A DNA stretch of 64,000 bases from an uncultured Lachnospiraceae bacterium (GCA_900551235.1 URUU01000005.1:6840-70839); one strand, 5' to 3'; shown: positions 16,701 through 24,804, numbered from the stretch's first letter. Notes: generated by a model not told the origin, from the sequence alone. Made by a program: numbers and translations.

Positions 16701-18847
16701 CAAACGAAATGTGCACAATTGAAATGAAGAAAACGGCAGCTCTGGAAAAAGGAGAGCATCTGTATATCGTTTTGCGCACGGCACCGCAGAACGACATCGG
16801 TATCCGTGATGTAAAGGAATTCCGAAATAAACTGGAAATGAAAGGAAGCGAGAGCAGGGATTTTATAGAAGAAAATACGGCAACACTGACAGCAAACGGA
16901 GCGGGAACGAATTTCAAAGAAGCGATCGCATCTTATACTTATGATGGAACAGACTGGGTGAAGCTGAAAAAGAATTTGAATTATGCAGATTCTGATATTA
17001 CAAAACTTCTGAAAGACAGGATCACAGAACCCGGAATTTATATTGAGTGGCGGCTGCATATCAATTATCATGGAGATCTCAAAGGAAAGGTACAGGCAGA
17101 AGATCTTCTTCCGGAAGGTCTGCAGCTGGCGTATGTGCGTTACTTTGACCGTGCAGATGCCCTGGCAGGAGATCCGCCGGTGATTACGGAAATCGCAGAA
17201 TACGAAGGGAATCCTTCCTGGGAAAAGCAGACCGTAACGGCACCGGGGGACAGAACCTCAGCGGAAGCAACCTGTATTTCTTATTACAATAAGGCAGAAC
17301 GCAGGATCCGCTTTGATGTAGACAATCTGAAAGATACCGGACAGGCTAAAAATGCGGCTCTGGAGATCCAGGTTGTCACGAAAGTGACGGATCCGGAAGT
17401 TCTGCTTGGCGGTCAGGAAAAGACTTTCCGCAATGGTCTGCGTGTAAAAGGGGAAGACGGAGAAGTCATCACCGATTCGACGGCAGATATTTCGGTTACG
17501 GCCACGACACTGACGAAAAAAAGAAGCACGATTGAAAGCGGAAAAGTACCGTTTACGATCGAGGTTAATCCACTGGGAACGGATCTGGTAAAAGGCTCGG
17601 ATAAGATCACACTGGTCGATGAACTGAAAAGTCCGCTTCATTTTGACCCGGACAGTCTGGTGATCGAGGATGCAAAAGGAAATCAACTGGCGGGGATTTC
17701 TCCAAAGATTGAGACAACAGACGAGGGCGAAAAGATGCTTTTGACCATTCCGGATGATCAGAAGCTTACGATCCGTTATCAGACTGCGATCGCTGCACCG
17801 CCGGAAAGTGAATTTACCATAAATAACTGCGCTTACTGGTTTGGCTACAGTAAAGATGTGGCAAAAGTCGAAGAATCCGGTGTGAAGTACAGCATAGAAT
17901 CGCTGGCAGAAACGACTACGAAACCGGCTTTGCGCGTCAGAAAATTAGACCAGGAAGATACTTCGAAAGTACTTCGCGGGGCAGAATTTACCCTGCGTGA
18001 GGTAACTTATGATGCAGATGCTGATAACTGGAAAGAAGCAGATGGAAGTTCTGATATTAAGAAGACAACAGGAAGTGACGGTATTGCCGTTTTCGGCAAG
18101 GATGAGACTTTAAAATATAATACAGTCTATCGTCTGCAGGAAACAAAGGCACCGGATGGATACATACAGGATACATCTGTAAAATATATTGCGATCGGCA
18201 AGAAAACAGGAGAAGCGGGAAGCGAGGCATTTCCGGCAGAACTGAAAGCATGGCAGCAAAAAGGAGTCAGTGTTTATTATCTGGGTGCAACCTATACCTG
18301 TACGGTGTACAACCGCAAAGGCAGTCTGCGTATCGAGAAAACATTCCAGAATGTCAATGGAGAAGAAGTTGCCGGAGTGCAGATCGCAGATGGAACCTAT
18401 GCGTTTGGGCTGTATGCAGAAGAAGGGGATACCTTTGATTATTCCACAGAGAGACCGCTTCAGATACTGAAGATCACAGTACAAAATGGAAACATCCGTT
18501 ATCAGAACGGAGATACTTCCACAGAAAAACCGGAATTTACCGGACTGGCGACAGGAACCTCCTATCGGGTATACGAACTGGATGCTTCCGGCAGGGCTAT
18601 TACGGAAAGCGGCAGTAAATACACGGCAGAAAACGGGCAGAAGTTCCAGGTGACTTATGGAAAGATAAAAGCGACCATTTCACCGGATGGAACAGCGGAA
18701 GCGATCCGGATCACCAACAAACAGAAAAATGATATTCCGCTGACCGGTGTGACAGCAGAAAACAGGAAACTTTATTTTCTGATGCTGGCCGGTGTGGCAG
18801 CCATCCTTTGTTTCAGGCTGAACAAACGGATACGAAGGAGTGCATAA
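13748..18847 (+). CDS. Giant LPXTG-type pilus adhesin with KETQ repeats and SpaA/Cna-B domains
   Basis: A 1699-residue surface protein in the position of the streptococcal tip adhesin Cpa. ATG 13748 follows AAGAGG and opens a signal peptide (MAFLVSFCMLISMINPYVAVA). Residues about 50-165 are a stalk of near-perfect KETQ tetrapeptides. Then come several repeated beta-rich domains with DUF11/isopeptide-like phrases (YSEEAGNDYLTYTLTAT, APVPQPAGEEK), and near residues 1395-1530 a SpaA/Cna-B domain (ALRVRKLDQEDTSKVLRGAEF, YRLQETKAPDGY). A further Cna-B-like segment starts at GSLRIEKTFQN. The C-terminus is a sorting signal: IPLTG, a hydrophobic helix, and a basic tail. No thioester motif was found. 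The SipA-like, pilin and sortase genes follow directly. Confidence 0.85.
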   Translation: MNRRRWMAFLVSFCMLISMINPYVAVATDTSKPGKQEFTQTEKKVESRKETQKETEKETQKETQKETQKETQKETQKETQKETQKETQKETQKETQKETQKETQKETQKETQKETQKETQKETQKETQKETQKETQEETQKETEVQKETQKESETETQKETKAKSTVTAGKKQQRESVADSLLVDDYIIHAQISYQKGEDWVTVDENTKDIPVDAHLKILIRYKDVDAANLMKHNRTLTYRIPELFTKVSVVVNTIQDAENNKIGDITVEQETKKINLTFWEAFLKADEEENKKVSGSFTFYAYADRDKTAENPKQDLTIGKTGITLNFEPDSAARLGTVELTKPEAVYSEEAGNDYLTYTLTATAGDHAMPDVKIVDNFTKNRNYVDSYVGVSGTETQTVHGENADRPYEKADETKSSTVYLGKEVTAQAPVPQPAGEEKVTPGVLVWKIGAMEAHEVRTLTYKVKLKEGYTGGHSKGSVVNTAKAYSKTYPRQEAKSTFTPKAGMTLKKTAGEFQKEADGTACIEYKVWVQAYKDNTYTLDNVKIYDSLKGDPNLKTDEKLYPYLTYIEDSFQLYKGNSTNAADKISVPEREGGAANPVIDNEKDSGERKFECYIGDMKPGEERTLVYRMKVDEGIYCTGNGDINIINYAILYPDDRVSDGPRFERYRSEKNFSKKTWDRKIQNEKTTSEQTVTIPQNDKVYGYDLAEESASLRSFTLPAGSLKYQVIVNEDGQWNISSSNFTDEISKYLRYTGYLRMDYYEGGLKKDAADDAAALKQLREKTPTETSWINIQDQQTFSLQPGQVLGKKGSGAYLLTYYAVPYNTENISQIVAGNSFDLNGKAIGPGGQTHNIAGVRVEASAVIEGGAKLSAKKDGWYYDSAKDTSGDWQHGHLYWVIDVTGNEVSEGTVFRDTPVRENNIHFMRRSTMIGVYTGKLPEGQNFTGYYKSTKDLSKDSILKKLSGNRLNGEAAPEDADYFWSATNEMCTIEMKKTAALEKGEHLYIVLRTAPQNDIGIRDVKEFRNKLEMKGSESRDFIEENTATLTANGAGTNFKEAIASYTYDGTDWVKLKKNLNYADSDITKLLKDRITEPGIYIEWRLHINYHGDLKGKVQAEDLLPEGLQLAYVRYFDRADALAGDPPVITEIAEYEGNPSWEKQTVTAPGDRTSAEATCISYYNKAERRIRFDVDNLKDTGQAKNAALEIQVVTKVTDPEVLLGGQEKTFRNGLRVKGEDGEVITDSTADISVTATTLTKKRSTIESGKVPFTIEVNPLGTDLVKGSDKITLVDELKSPLHFDPDSLVIEDAKGNQLAGISPKIETTDEGEKMLLTIPDDQKLTIRYQTAIAAPPESEFTINNCAYWFGYSKDVAKVEESGVKYSIESLAETTTKPALRVRKLDQEDTSKVLRGAEFTLREVTYDADADNWKEADGSSDIKKTTGSDGIAVFGKDETLKYNTVYRLQETKAPDGYIQDTSVKYIAIGKKTGEAGSEAFPAELKAWQQKGVSVYYLGATYTCTVYNRKGSLRIEKTFQNVNGEEVAGVQIADGTYAFGLYAEEGDTFDYSTERPLQILKITVQNGNIRYQNGDTSTEKPEFTGLATGTSYRVYELDASGRAITESGSKYTAENGQKFQVTYGKIKATISPDGTAEAIRITNKQKNDIPLTGVTAENRKLYFLMLAGVAAILCFRLNKRIRRSA
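13893..14232 (+). repeat. 12-bp tandem repeat encoding KETQ stalk
   Basis: Roughly 25-28 units of a 12-base repeat encode Lys-Glu-Thr-Gln. Units vary only at synonymous sites (GAAACA, GAGACA, GAAACG, GAGACG; CAA or CAG), apart from a few degenerate units at both ends. It lies in frame inside the adhesin gene and is a likely site of length variation. Confidence 0.95.
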
Positions 18848-18854
18848 GCCGAAA

Positions 18855-19352
18855 ATGAAGAATAAAAAACTGATCAAAGGTTATGGAAAACTGGCGCTGA
18901 GGGCGATCCTGTTTCTGCTGCTCGTAGTTGTGTTTTTTACAAAAGTGCTGTTTTTTGCCAGAGTGGAAGGGATGCAGATGTTTCCATCCTTAAAAGACGG
19001 GGATCTCGCGCTTGGTTATGCACTGGCGAAAGACTATCGACCGGGTGATGTGGTCGTGTATGAAGCAGACGGAAAACAATGTTTTGGACGAATCCTGACG
19101 CTGGCAGGAAATGAAGTGGACATTGACGGAAGCGGTGATGTGAAAGTCAATGGAATATCAGAAAGTGGTGAGATCCTTTATCCGGCATATGACAAAGGAA
19201 CGCTCACCTATCCCTGCCAGGTCGGGCAGGGAAGCGTTTTTATACTGGGAGATTACCGGACAGAGAGCAGGGACAGCAGAACTTACGGGCCGGTTTTAGT
19301 AACCAGGATCAAAGGTAAGGTTCTGACAATCTTACGGCGACGTGGATTGTAG
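18855..19352 (+). CDS. SipA-like signal peptidase I homologue without catalytic Ser/Lys
   Basis: A 165-residue S26-family protein with one N-terminal membrane helix (residues 15-35) and the signal peptidase fold: VEGMQMFPSLKDGD, YRPGDVVVYE, FGRILTLAGNEVDIDG, and the conserved box FILGDYRTESRDSRTYGPV. Active enzymes have Ser in G-x-SM-x-P; here Gln41 stands there. They have Lys before Arg in the second motif; here Gly78 stands there. The streptococcal pilus protein SipA shows the same double loss (Asp and Gly) and works in pilus assembly rather than cleavage. ATG 18855 is 14 bases from AAGGAG; GTG 18840 overlaps that site and is less likely. Gene order (adhesin, SipA, pilin, sortase) also matches the streptococcal locus. 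Confidence 0.85.
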   Translation: MKNKKLIKGYGKLALRAILFLLLVVVFFTKVLFFARVEGMQMFPSLKDGDLALGYALAKDYRPGDVVVYEADGKQCFGRILTLAGNEVDIDGSGDVKVNGISESGEILYPAYDKGTLTYPCQVGQGSVFILGDYRTESRDSRTYGPVLVTRIKGKVLTILRRRGL

Positions 19353-19426
19353 ACAATAGAAAGAACAAGGAAACCATCAAAAATAAAAAGAACAGGAAAT
19401 ATAAAAGTTACAGGAGAAAAAGCAAC

Positions 19427-20527
19427 ATGAAAAAAAGAATCTTGGCATTTATGATGGCAGCAGCCATGGTATTTGGAAGTGCCACAGCAGTTATGGCAGC
19501 CGGTGAAGGTCAGAGCAGTGCAGCAGATACGATGACTGTGACGATTAAAAAAAATTATCAGGTAAACGGTGCATATGGTGCGAAAAGTCCGGCAGAGACA
19601 TTCCGGTTTGCGGATGCGACTCTGGCATTTGTTGCCGGTACAAAGTACAACAATACAGGTGCGGTTGATACAGAGAAAGCGGTAGAAAACAAGATGAACA
19701 TCCCGGCAGATGTCAGGACAATTGATATTACAGAACCTTCTTACAACGAGGGAGAAAACGGTGAAAAAGATATTACAGCAGTAATTACAGCAGCAAACTA
19801 TAAAAGCGTAGGAGTAGGAACTTATATTTATACCTTCCAGGAGACAGCAGGAGATACAGCAGGTGTTACCTATGACAATAATCAATACAAACTGTATGTC
19901 AATGTGGTAAATGGCGATACCGCAGGAACTTATAAGATAGGCGGAGCTTATGTGAAAAAACCGGGAGAAAGAGATAAAGTACAGGAAATCGTCAACACTT
20001 ACCAGTCCGGTAACCTGAAGATCACAAAAACAGTAACGGGTAACATGGGCGACAAAAACAAAGTCTTTGATGTAAAGGTTACACTGACCGTTGCAGATGG
20101 AAAAAAGGTAAAAGCACCAGTTACGATCACAACTACGCATACAGATTTAGGTAATCCAACCACAATCGCTGCAGGAGCTTGGAGCGAAAACAAGGCAAAA
20201 GTAATACTGCATGTAAAAGATGGCACAACGGTTGAGCTGAAAAACCTGCCAGTTGGAGTGTCTTATGCAGTAGCGGAGGAGGCTTATAGCGACTACACAA
20301 CTTCTTATACACATACACAGAACGGAAAGGACATAACAGGAGCAGCGACAAGTACTGCTGTTCGTGGAAATGAAACCGATACCGTTACGATCACCAACTA
20401 CAAAAACGCTAAAGTAGATACTGGTGTGATCGTTTCCAATCTGCCATACATCCTGATCCTTGCAGCAGTGGCAGGCGGTCTTGTACTTTTTGCAGCAGGC
20501 AAGAAACACCGCACAGATGAGGACTGA
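19427..20527 (+). CDS. FctA-like major pilin
   Basis: A 366-residue pilin with a signal peptide (MMAAAMVFGSATAVMAAG) and two consecutive domains of the FctA/Spy0128 kind. Domain 1 (about 35-190) has VTIKKNYQVNG, ETFRFADATLAF, YTFQETAGD and EIVNTYQSG; domain 2 (about 192-335) has LKITKTVTGNMGDK, YAVAEEAYSDY and TVTITNYKNA. In Spy0128 such Lys, Glu and Asn residues make self-formed isopeptide bonds, and the corresponding residues are visible in both domains here. The sorting signal is unusual: KVDTGV, then a hydrophobic helix and a KKHRTDED tail. Streptococcal FctA uses VPTG-type signals read by a class B pilus sortase, and such a sortase gene follows 8 bases later. This is probably the pilus shaft subunit. 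Confidence 0.88.
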   Translation: MKKRILAFMMAAAMVFGSATAVMAAGEGQSSAADTMTVTIKKNYQVNGAYGAKSPAETFRFADATLAFVAGTKYNNTGAVDTEKAVENKMNIPADVRTIDITEPSYNEGENGEKDITAVITAANYKSVGVGTYIYTFQETAGDTAGVTYDNNQYKLYVNVVNGDTAGTYKIGGAYVKKPGERDKVQEIVNTYQSGNLKITKTVTGNMGDKNKVFDVKVTLTVADGKKVKAPVTITTTHTDLGNPTTIAAGAWSENKAKVILHVKDGTTVELKNLPVGVSYAVAEEAYSDYTTSYTHTQNGKDITGAATSTAVRGNETDTVTITNYKNAKVDTGVIVSNLPYILILAAVAGGLVLFAAGKKHRTDED

Positions 20528-20535
20528 TCCGGAAA

Positions 20536-21297
20536 ATGGCAGAAAAAATGCTCCAGCTTCTGAACCGGACTCTGGATGCGGTCATTCTGATCGTGCTTTT
20601 GCTGGCAGGTCTGTACAGTGTGTATTCTATCTGGGATAACAGTCAGATCTACCAGCAGTCCATGGATCTGCAGGTGAAATTAAGAGATCTGAAGCCGCAG
20701 GAGGACAAGCCATCTTTTGCGGAACTTTTACAGATCAATCCGGATGTTGTGGCCTGGGTGACGCTGGAAGGCACACAGATCGATCATCCGATCGTTCAGG
20801 GAGAGGACAATCTGGAGTATCTGAACAAAGATGTGTACGGCGACTATGCACTGTCGGGCAGTATTTTTCTGGATTCCCGCTGCAGATGCGATCTTCAGGA
20901 GGACTATCTGCTGCTCTACGGACATCATATGGAGAAACATCAGATGTTTGGTGATCTGGAATCTTACCTGCAGCAGGAATTTTTTGAAGCACATCAGACG
21001 GGGACACTGCTCCTTCCGGGAGAAACGTATGATCTGAAGATTTTTGCAGTCATGACGGCAGATGCCTCAGATGCATTTCTGTTTGATCCGGTGAAAGCAG
21101 CCAGGAACCAGACAGAGCTGTTAGATAAGATAACAAAATATGCGCTGCATCAGCGAAAAGACCAGATTGCAGAAATCAGGAAAAACAAAAGCCAGATTCT
21201 GGCACTCAGTACGTGTTCAGGTGAACGGCTCAGTGACCGGACAGTCGTGCTGGCAGAAATGATACAAAGAGACAACAGGGGGGCAGAACAGACATGA
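20536..21297 (+). CDS. Class B pilus sortase (SrtC2/SrtB-like)
   Basis: A 253-residue membrane-anchored transpeptidase with an N-terminal helix (residues 14-32). The active-site set is complete: His130/131 in LLLYGHHMEKHQMFGDL, Cys227 in ILALSTCSG, and Arg235 in SDRTVVLAEM. DSRCRCDLQED before the His and the long helix between the His and Cys motifs are of the class B type. In the streptococcal FCT locus a class B enzyme polymerises the shaft pilin, so this protein probably cross-links the preceding FctA-like pilin and adds the adhesin. The ribosome site is weak; the gene starts 8 bases after the pilin and overlaps the next gene by four bases. Confidence 0.9.
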   Translation: MAEKMLQLLNRTLDAVILIVLLLAGLYSVYSIWDNSQIYQQSMDLQVKLRDLKPQEDKPSFAELLQINPDVVAWVTLEGTQIDHPIVQGEDNLEYLNKDVYGDYALSGSIFLDSRCRCDLQEDYLLLYGHHMEKHQMFGDLESYLQQEFFEAHQTGTLLLPGETYDLKIFAVMTADASDAFLFDPVKAARNQTELLDKITKYALHQRKDQIAEIRKNKSQILALSTCSGERLSDRTVVLAEMIQRDNRGAEQT

Positions 21298-22115
21298 AAA
21301 AATGGAAAAGAAGATTGTATGCAGCATTTGTCTGCGTGATCCTTCTGGCAGGCAGCATGCGGGCATATGCGGCGGAAACCACCCGTTTTACGCTCCCGGT
21401 ATCCTATACATGGGGAAAAGACGGGCTGATCGCGGGAAAAAAATATCAGGCAGTTTTAAGTGCCGGCCATTTGGATATGCCGATGCCGGAGGGCAGCGAG
21501 CAGGGAAGTTATACGCTGGATTTAAAAAGTGATGCAGTGCGTACTGATTTTCCGGAGATTGTTTATGATACGGTCGGAGAATACGCTTACCATATGAAAG
21601 TGGTAAGGGAAGACCAGAAGATTGTCGGAGAATTTGTGGTTTCGGTGACGGTTACGAACGGCGAAGAGGGCGGACTGATACTGAACTTCTCGGTTCGCAG
21701 TCAGGATCAGGATGGAAAAAAAGTAGGAGAGCTTACCGCCGTGGATAAGAGCGGACGAGATGCACCGGATGAGAGCGAAAGTAAGACATCCGGGGAAACT
21801 GAGACATCCAGGGAAAGTGAGACGGAGAGCAGTAAAGCGAGCGAAACAAAAAACGGCAAATACGATCAGCCAAAAGAAAATGAAACCAGGAAAAACACAG
21901 CAACATCAGGCAGCGGCGGCACAGGAAACAACCGTACTGCGTCAGGTGTAACAGCGGCGGCAGGAACAAACCGAAGTGCAAAAACAGGAGATGATACCAG
22001 GGCAGGAGGATATCTGCTGCTTTGCATGGGTGCGCTGACGGCGATGTATCTGGCAGGCAGAAGCAGAAAAGGCTGCCAGTCATGCGATCATTCATGCGGC
22101 AGATCAGGATTATGA
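21294..22115 (+). CDS. FctB-like minor pilin / wall-anchor subunit
   Basis: A 273-residue secreted protein with a signal peptide (VCVILLAGSMRAYA), one beta-rich domain of about 125 residues (FTLPVSYTW, EIVYDTVGEYAYHMKV), a Ser/Glu/Thr/Lys stalk, and a C-terminal helix with a basic tail. The candidate sorting motif is RSAKTGDD before the helix, an unusual signal lacking the usual Leu-Pro. Its start overlaps the sortase stop (ATGA). The place after the class B sortase is that of FctB, the subunit joining the streptococcal pilus to the wall. Sequence similarity to FctB is inferred only from layout and domain pattern. Confidence 0.75.
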   Translation: MKKWKRRLYAAFVCVILLAGSMRAYAAETTRFTLPVSYTWGKDGLIAGKKYQAVLSAGHLDMPMPEGSEQGSYTLDLKSDAVRTDFPEIVYDTVGEYAYHMKVVREDQKIVGEFVVSVTVTNGEEGGLILNFSVRSQDQDGKKVGELTAVDKSGRDAPDESESKTSGETETSRESETESSKASETKNGKYDQPKENETRKNTATSGSGGTGNNRTASGVTAAAGTNRSAKTGDDTRAGGYLLLCMGALTAMYLAGRSRKGCQSCDHSCGRSGL

Positions 22116-22176
22116 GTCTGCAGAACTATTTTAGAGCTGGAAAAGAGAATTCTCAGGCAGGCAGAGCCTTAAAAAG

Positions 22177-22225
22177 AAAAAACGGTCTTCCGAATGGAAT
22201 GAAACCATATCGGAAGGCCGTTTTT
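22177..22225. terminator. Bidirectional terminator between pilus operon and transketolase
   Basis: A stem of about 16 bp with one mismatch (AAAAACGG-CTTCCGA with TCGGAAG-CCGTTTTT) lies between convergent genes. Confidence 0.88.
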
Positions 22226-22269
22226 CTGTCACTGTTTCATTTATATTAAAAACAGCAATACAAAAATCG

Positions 22270-23211
22270 TTATGCAAGAAAAGATTTTACTTTCTGATAG
22301 ATGCTTTCAGCATCCAGACCATATTTTTTTACCAGTTGAACGGCCGGACCGGATTCGCCATATACGTCGTTGATACCGATCTTCAGAACCGGAGCCGGAT
22401 AATTTGCACAGAGTGCATCACATACGGCACTGCCAAGTCCGCCGATCACGGAATGTTCTTCCACGGTAACGACTTTGCCGCATTCTTTTGCAGAAGCGAT
22501 GACCAGTTCTTCATCCAGAGGTTTGATCGTGTGGATGTTGATGACTTTGGCATGGATACCGTCTGCGGCGAGCATTTCTGCTGCCTGCATGCTTTCGTAA
22601 ACTTCAAGACCGGTTGCAAAGATAGCTACATCGCTGCCTTCACGCAGGACAACACCTTTGCCAAGTTCGAATTTATAAGTGTTTTCATCATTAAATACCG
22701 GGATTGCCAGACGGCCGAAGCGCATGTAAACAGGACCAACGTATTCGTAAGCAGCTTTCACAGCAGCTCTTGCTTCGACATCATCAGCAGGGTTGATGAT
22801 CACCATACCCGGGATCGTACGCATCAGGGCAATATCTTCGTTGCACTGATGGGTAGCACCATCCTCACCGACAGAAATGCCGGCATGGGTAGCACCGATT
22901 TTGACATTCAGATGCGGATAGCCGATGGAGTTACGAATCTGTTCAAAAGCACGGCCCGCTGCAAACATGGCAAAAGAGCTTGCAAACGGTACTTTTCCGG
23001 TGCTGGAAAGACCGGCTGCAACACCCATCATGTTGCCTTCTGCGATGCCGCAGTCAATGTGTCTTTCCGGGAATACTTTCTGGAAGATAGCAGTCTTGGT
23101 AGCTCCGGCAAGGTCGGCATCGAGTACGACCAGATTTTCGTGTTCTTTTCCGATTTCAACAAGAGCATTACCGTAGCTCTCTCTGGTAGCGATTTTCTTT
23201 ACTTCTGACAT
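22270..23211 (-). CDS. Transketolase, C-terminal subunit
   Basis: A 313-residue protein equal to the pyrimidine-binding and C-terminal domains of transketolase. Visible motifs are DADLAGATKTAIF, CGIAEGNMMGVAAGLS with the conserved Glu that activates thiamine diphosphate, and THAGISVGEDGATHQ. The enzyme moves two-carbon ketol units between sugar phosphates in the non-oxidative pentose phosphate pathway. Split transketolases are common in Clostridia and archaea. The start at 23211 lies inside the end of the upstream N-terminal subunit gene (13-base overlap), so the two subunits are translationally coupled. The gene ends before the bidirectional terminator shared with the pilus operon. Confidence 0.93.
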   Translation of the reverse strand: MSEVKKIATRESYGNALVEIGKEHENLVVLDADLAGATKTAIFQKVFPERHIDCGIAEGNMMGVAAGLSSTGKVPFASSFAMFAAGRAFEQIRNSIGYPHLNVKIGATHAGISVGEDGATHQCNEDIALMRTIPGMVIINPADDVEARAAVKAAYEYVGPVYMRFGRLAIPVFNDENTYKFELGKGVVLREGSDVAIFATGLEVYESMQAAEMLAADGIHAKVINIHTIKPLDEELVIASAKECGKVVTVEEHSVIGGLGSAVCDALCANYPAPVLKIGINDVYGESGPAVQLVKKYGLDAESIYQKVKSFLA

Positions 23212-24035
23212 AATGCTTCACCTGCTTTCTCAAGTTCTTCCATAGCGAGTTTGTACTGTTCATCGTTTGGAGCAACACCATGCCAGGAAGCCTGATCCTC
23301 CATAAAGGAAACTCCTTTTCCCTTGATGGTCTTTGCGATGATGGCAGTCGGCTGTCCTTTTACGGTACGGGCTTCATCAAAAGCCTGTTTCAGTGCATCG
23401 AAGTCATGTCCGTCCACATTGATCACATGGAAACGGAAAGCTTCGAACTTTTTATCAATCGGGTAAGGAGAGTTTACATCGTCAATCTTACCATCGATCT
23501 GCAGACCGTTGTTGTCTACGATCACAACCAGGTTATCCAGTTTTCTGTGCGCAGCGAGCATGGCAGCTTCCCATACCTGACCTTCCTGGATCTCACCATC
23601 CCCGAGCAGTGTATATACACGATAGTCATCGCCTGAAAGTTTCGCAGAGATTGCCATACCGACAGCAGCAGAAATACCCTGTCCCAGAGAACCGGTAGAC
23701 ATATCTACACCGGGAATGTGTTTCATATCCGGATGTCCCTGAAGATAAGAACCTACATGGCGCAGTGTTTTTAAATCTTCAACCGGGAAGTATCCACGGT
23801 TTGCAAGAGCTGCGTAATAACCAGGTGCAGCATGTCCTTTGGAAAGGACGAAACGATCGCGATCCGGTTTCTTAGGATCCTTCGGATCAATATTTAATTC
23901 TTCAAAAAAAAGATAACTGTAGATGTCTGCTGCAGATAAAGAACCACCCGGATGACCGGATTTTGCAGAATAAACACCGGTAAGTGCACCCTTACGGATC
24001 TTATTTGCAGTTTTCATAAGCTCTGACTTGTTCAT
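23199..24035 (-). CDS. Transketolase, N-terminal subunit
   Basis: A 278-residue protein equal to the thiamine-diphosphate-binding domain of transketolase. It shows AKSGHPGGSLSAADIYSYLFF at the start, the cofactor motif LLGDGEIQEGQVWEA...DNNGLQIDG, and FVLSKGHAAPGYYA. It must pair with the C-terminal subunit encoded next to make a complete active site. The ATG follows AGGAGG at 5 bases, and a near-consensus promoter lies 66 bases upstream. The leader contains a small GCGCC/GGCGC hairpin of unknown meaning. Confidence 0.94.
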   Translation of the reverse strand: MNKSELMKTANKIRKGALTGVYSAKSGHPGGSLSAADIYSYLFFEELNIDPKDPKKPDRDRFVLSKGHAAPGYYAALANRGYFPVEDLKTLRHVGSYLQGHPDMKHIPGVDMSTGSLGQGISAAVGMAISAKLSGDDYRVYTLLGDGEIQEGQVWEAAMLAAHRKLDNLVVIVDNNGLQIDGKIDDVNSPYPIDKKFEAFRFHVINVDGHDFDALKQAFDEARTVKGQPTAIIAKTIKGKGVSFMEDQASWHGVAPNDEQYKLAMEELEKAGEALCQK

Positions 24036-24100
24036 GGTTTCCTCCTGTTATGCTATGTTTTTACCAAAAGCGCCTAAAGGCGCAGCAATGTCCGCAGTTC

Positions 24101-24129
24101 ATTATAAACAAGGAAGTGAAGTTCGTCAA
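24101..24129 (-). promoter_or_regulatory. Promoter of the transketolase genes
   Basis: On the - strand TTGACG (24124-24129) and TATAAT (24101-24106) are exactly 17 bases apart. The rest of the 430-base divergent gap holds an inverted repeat near 24168-24192 (GCCAG/CTGGC) and the promoter of the next + strand gene. Confidence 0.75.
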
Positions 24130-24378
24130 CAGAAAAGAAGCAGAAGCGGATAAAGGCAAAAAGGAAGCCAGACTCCTGTGAGCCTGGCCTTAGGAAAGAG
24201 AAAAAATGAAATATATGTAAAAAAGGAATGAACCTTTGTACAAGTACTATCATAACCGGATTCTGTGAATAAAGTGTGTTCGAAAGGTGAAAGTATTGTT
24301 ATGAGAATATAAACCATTTGAAAAAAATCTAAAATAAGCAGAAATGCGGGCGGATTTTTTCAAAATATAAAAAAAGGG

Positions 24379-24407
24379 TTTTGTGCAGAGCGGGGTTGTG
24401 GTATAAT
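24379..24407 (+). promoter_or_regulatory. Probable promoter for the acidic protein / thioesterase genes
   Basis: TATAAT (24402-24407) has TTTTGT (24379-24384) 17 bases upstream, in the divergent region with the transketolase promoter. Confidence 0.45.
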
Positions 24408-24462
24408 CAGAATAATAGATTTTGCTAATCTAAATATAAAGACAGGAAATAAGGAGGACATT

Positions 24463-24798
24463 ATGCAGGTATTATATAGAGATGAAGAAGGCGCCCTGGC
24501 GGTTCTGGAGGTAACAAAGGCTTCTTATATAGAAGAGGCAGGGATTCTGGAGGTATGCGGAAGCGAAGAAGATATTGCGCTTGCTATGGATGAGGCTGCA
24601 GCACAGAAAGCGGTCAGAGAGCTTTATGCAGATGGAAAAGCAGATCTTAGCGCATATGAGTATCAGGAAATGGATCTGGATGATGATTTTGACGATGATG
24701 ACGACGATGACGATGAGGATGATTTCTTAGACCGTCTGATAGATATGGATTTTGGCACCGTTGCAAAGGACAGCCTTGTTTTCGGTGAGGACGAATAA
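24463..24798 (+). CDS. Small acidic protein with Asp-rich run
   Basis: A 111-residue, strongly acidic protein that I do not recognise. The first 75 residues look like a small alpha/beta domain (MQVLYRDEEGALAVLEVTKA, then EEDIALAMDEAAAQKAVREL). Residues about 78-90 are almost only Asp and Glu, and a short conserved-looking tail follows (FLDRLIDMDFGTVAKDSLVF). It has no signal peptide or membrane segment. AAGGAGG precedes the ATG at a normal distance. It is the first gene of a run leading into the thioesterase, Sua5, phosphatase-like and RpiB genes, with only 6 bases to the next one. The Asp run could bind cations or a basic partner; this is speculation. Confidence 0.75.
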   Translation: MQVLYRDEEGALAVLEVTKASYIEEAGILEVCGSEEDIALAMDEAAAQKAVRELYADGKADLSAYEYQEMDLDDDFDDDDDDDDEDDFLDRLIDMDFGTVAKDSLVFGEDE

Positions 24799-24804
24799 GC
24801 CGGG

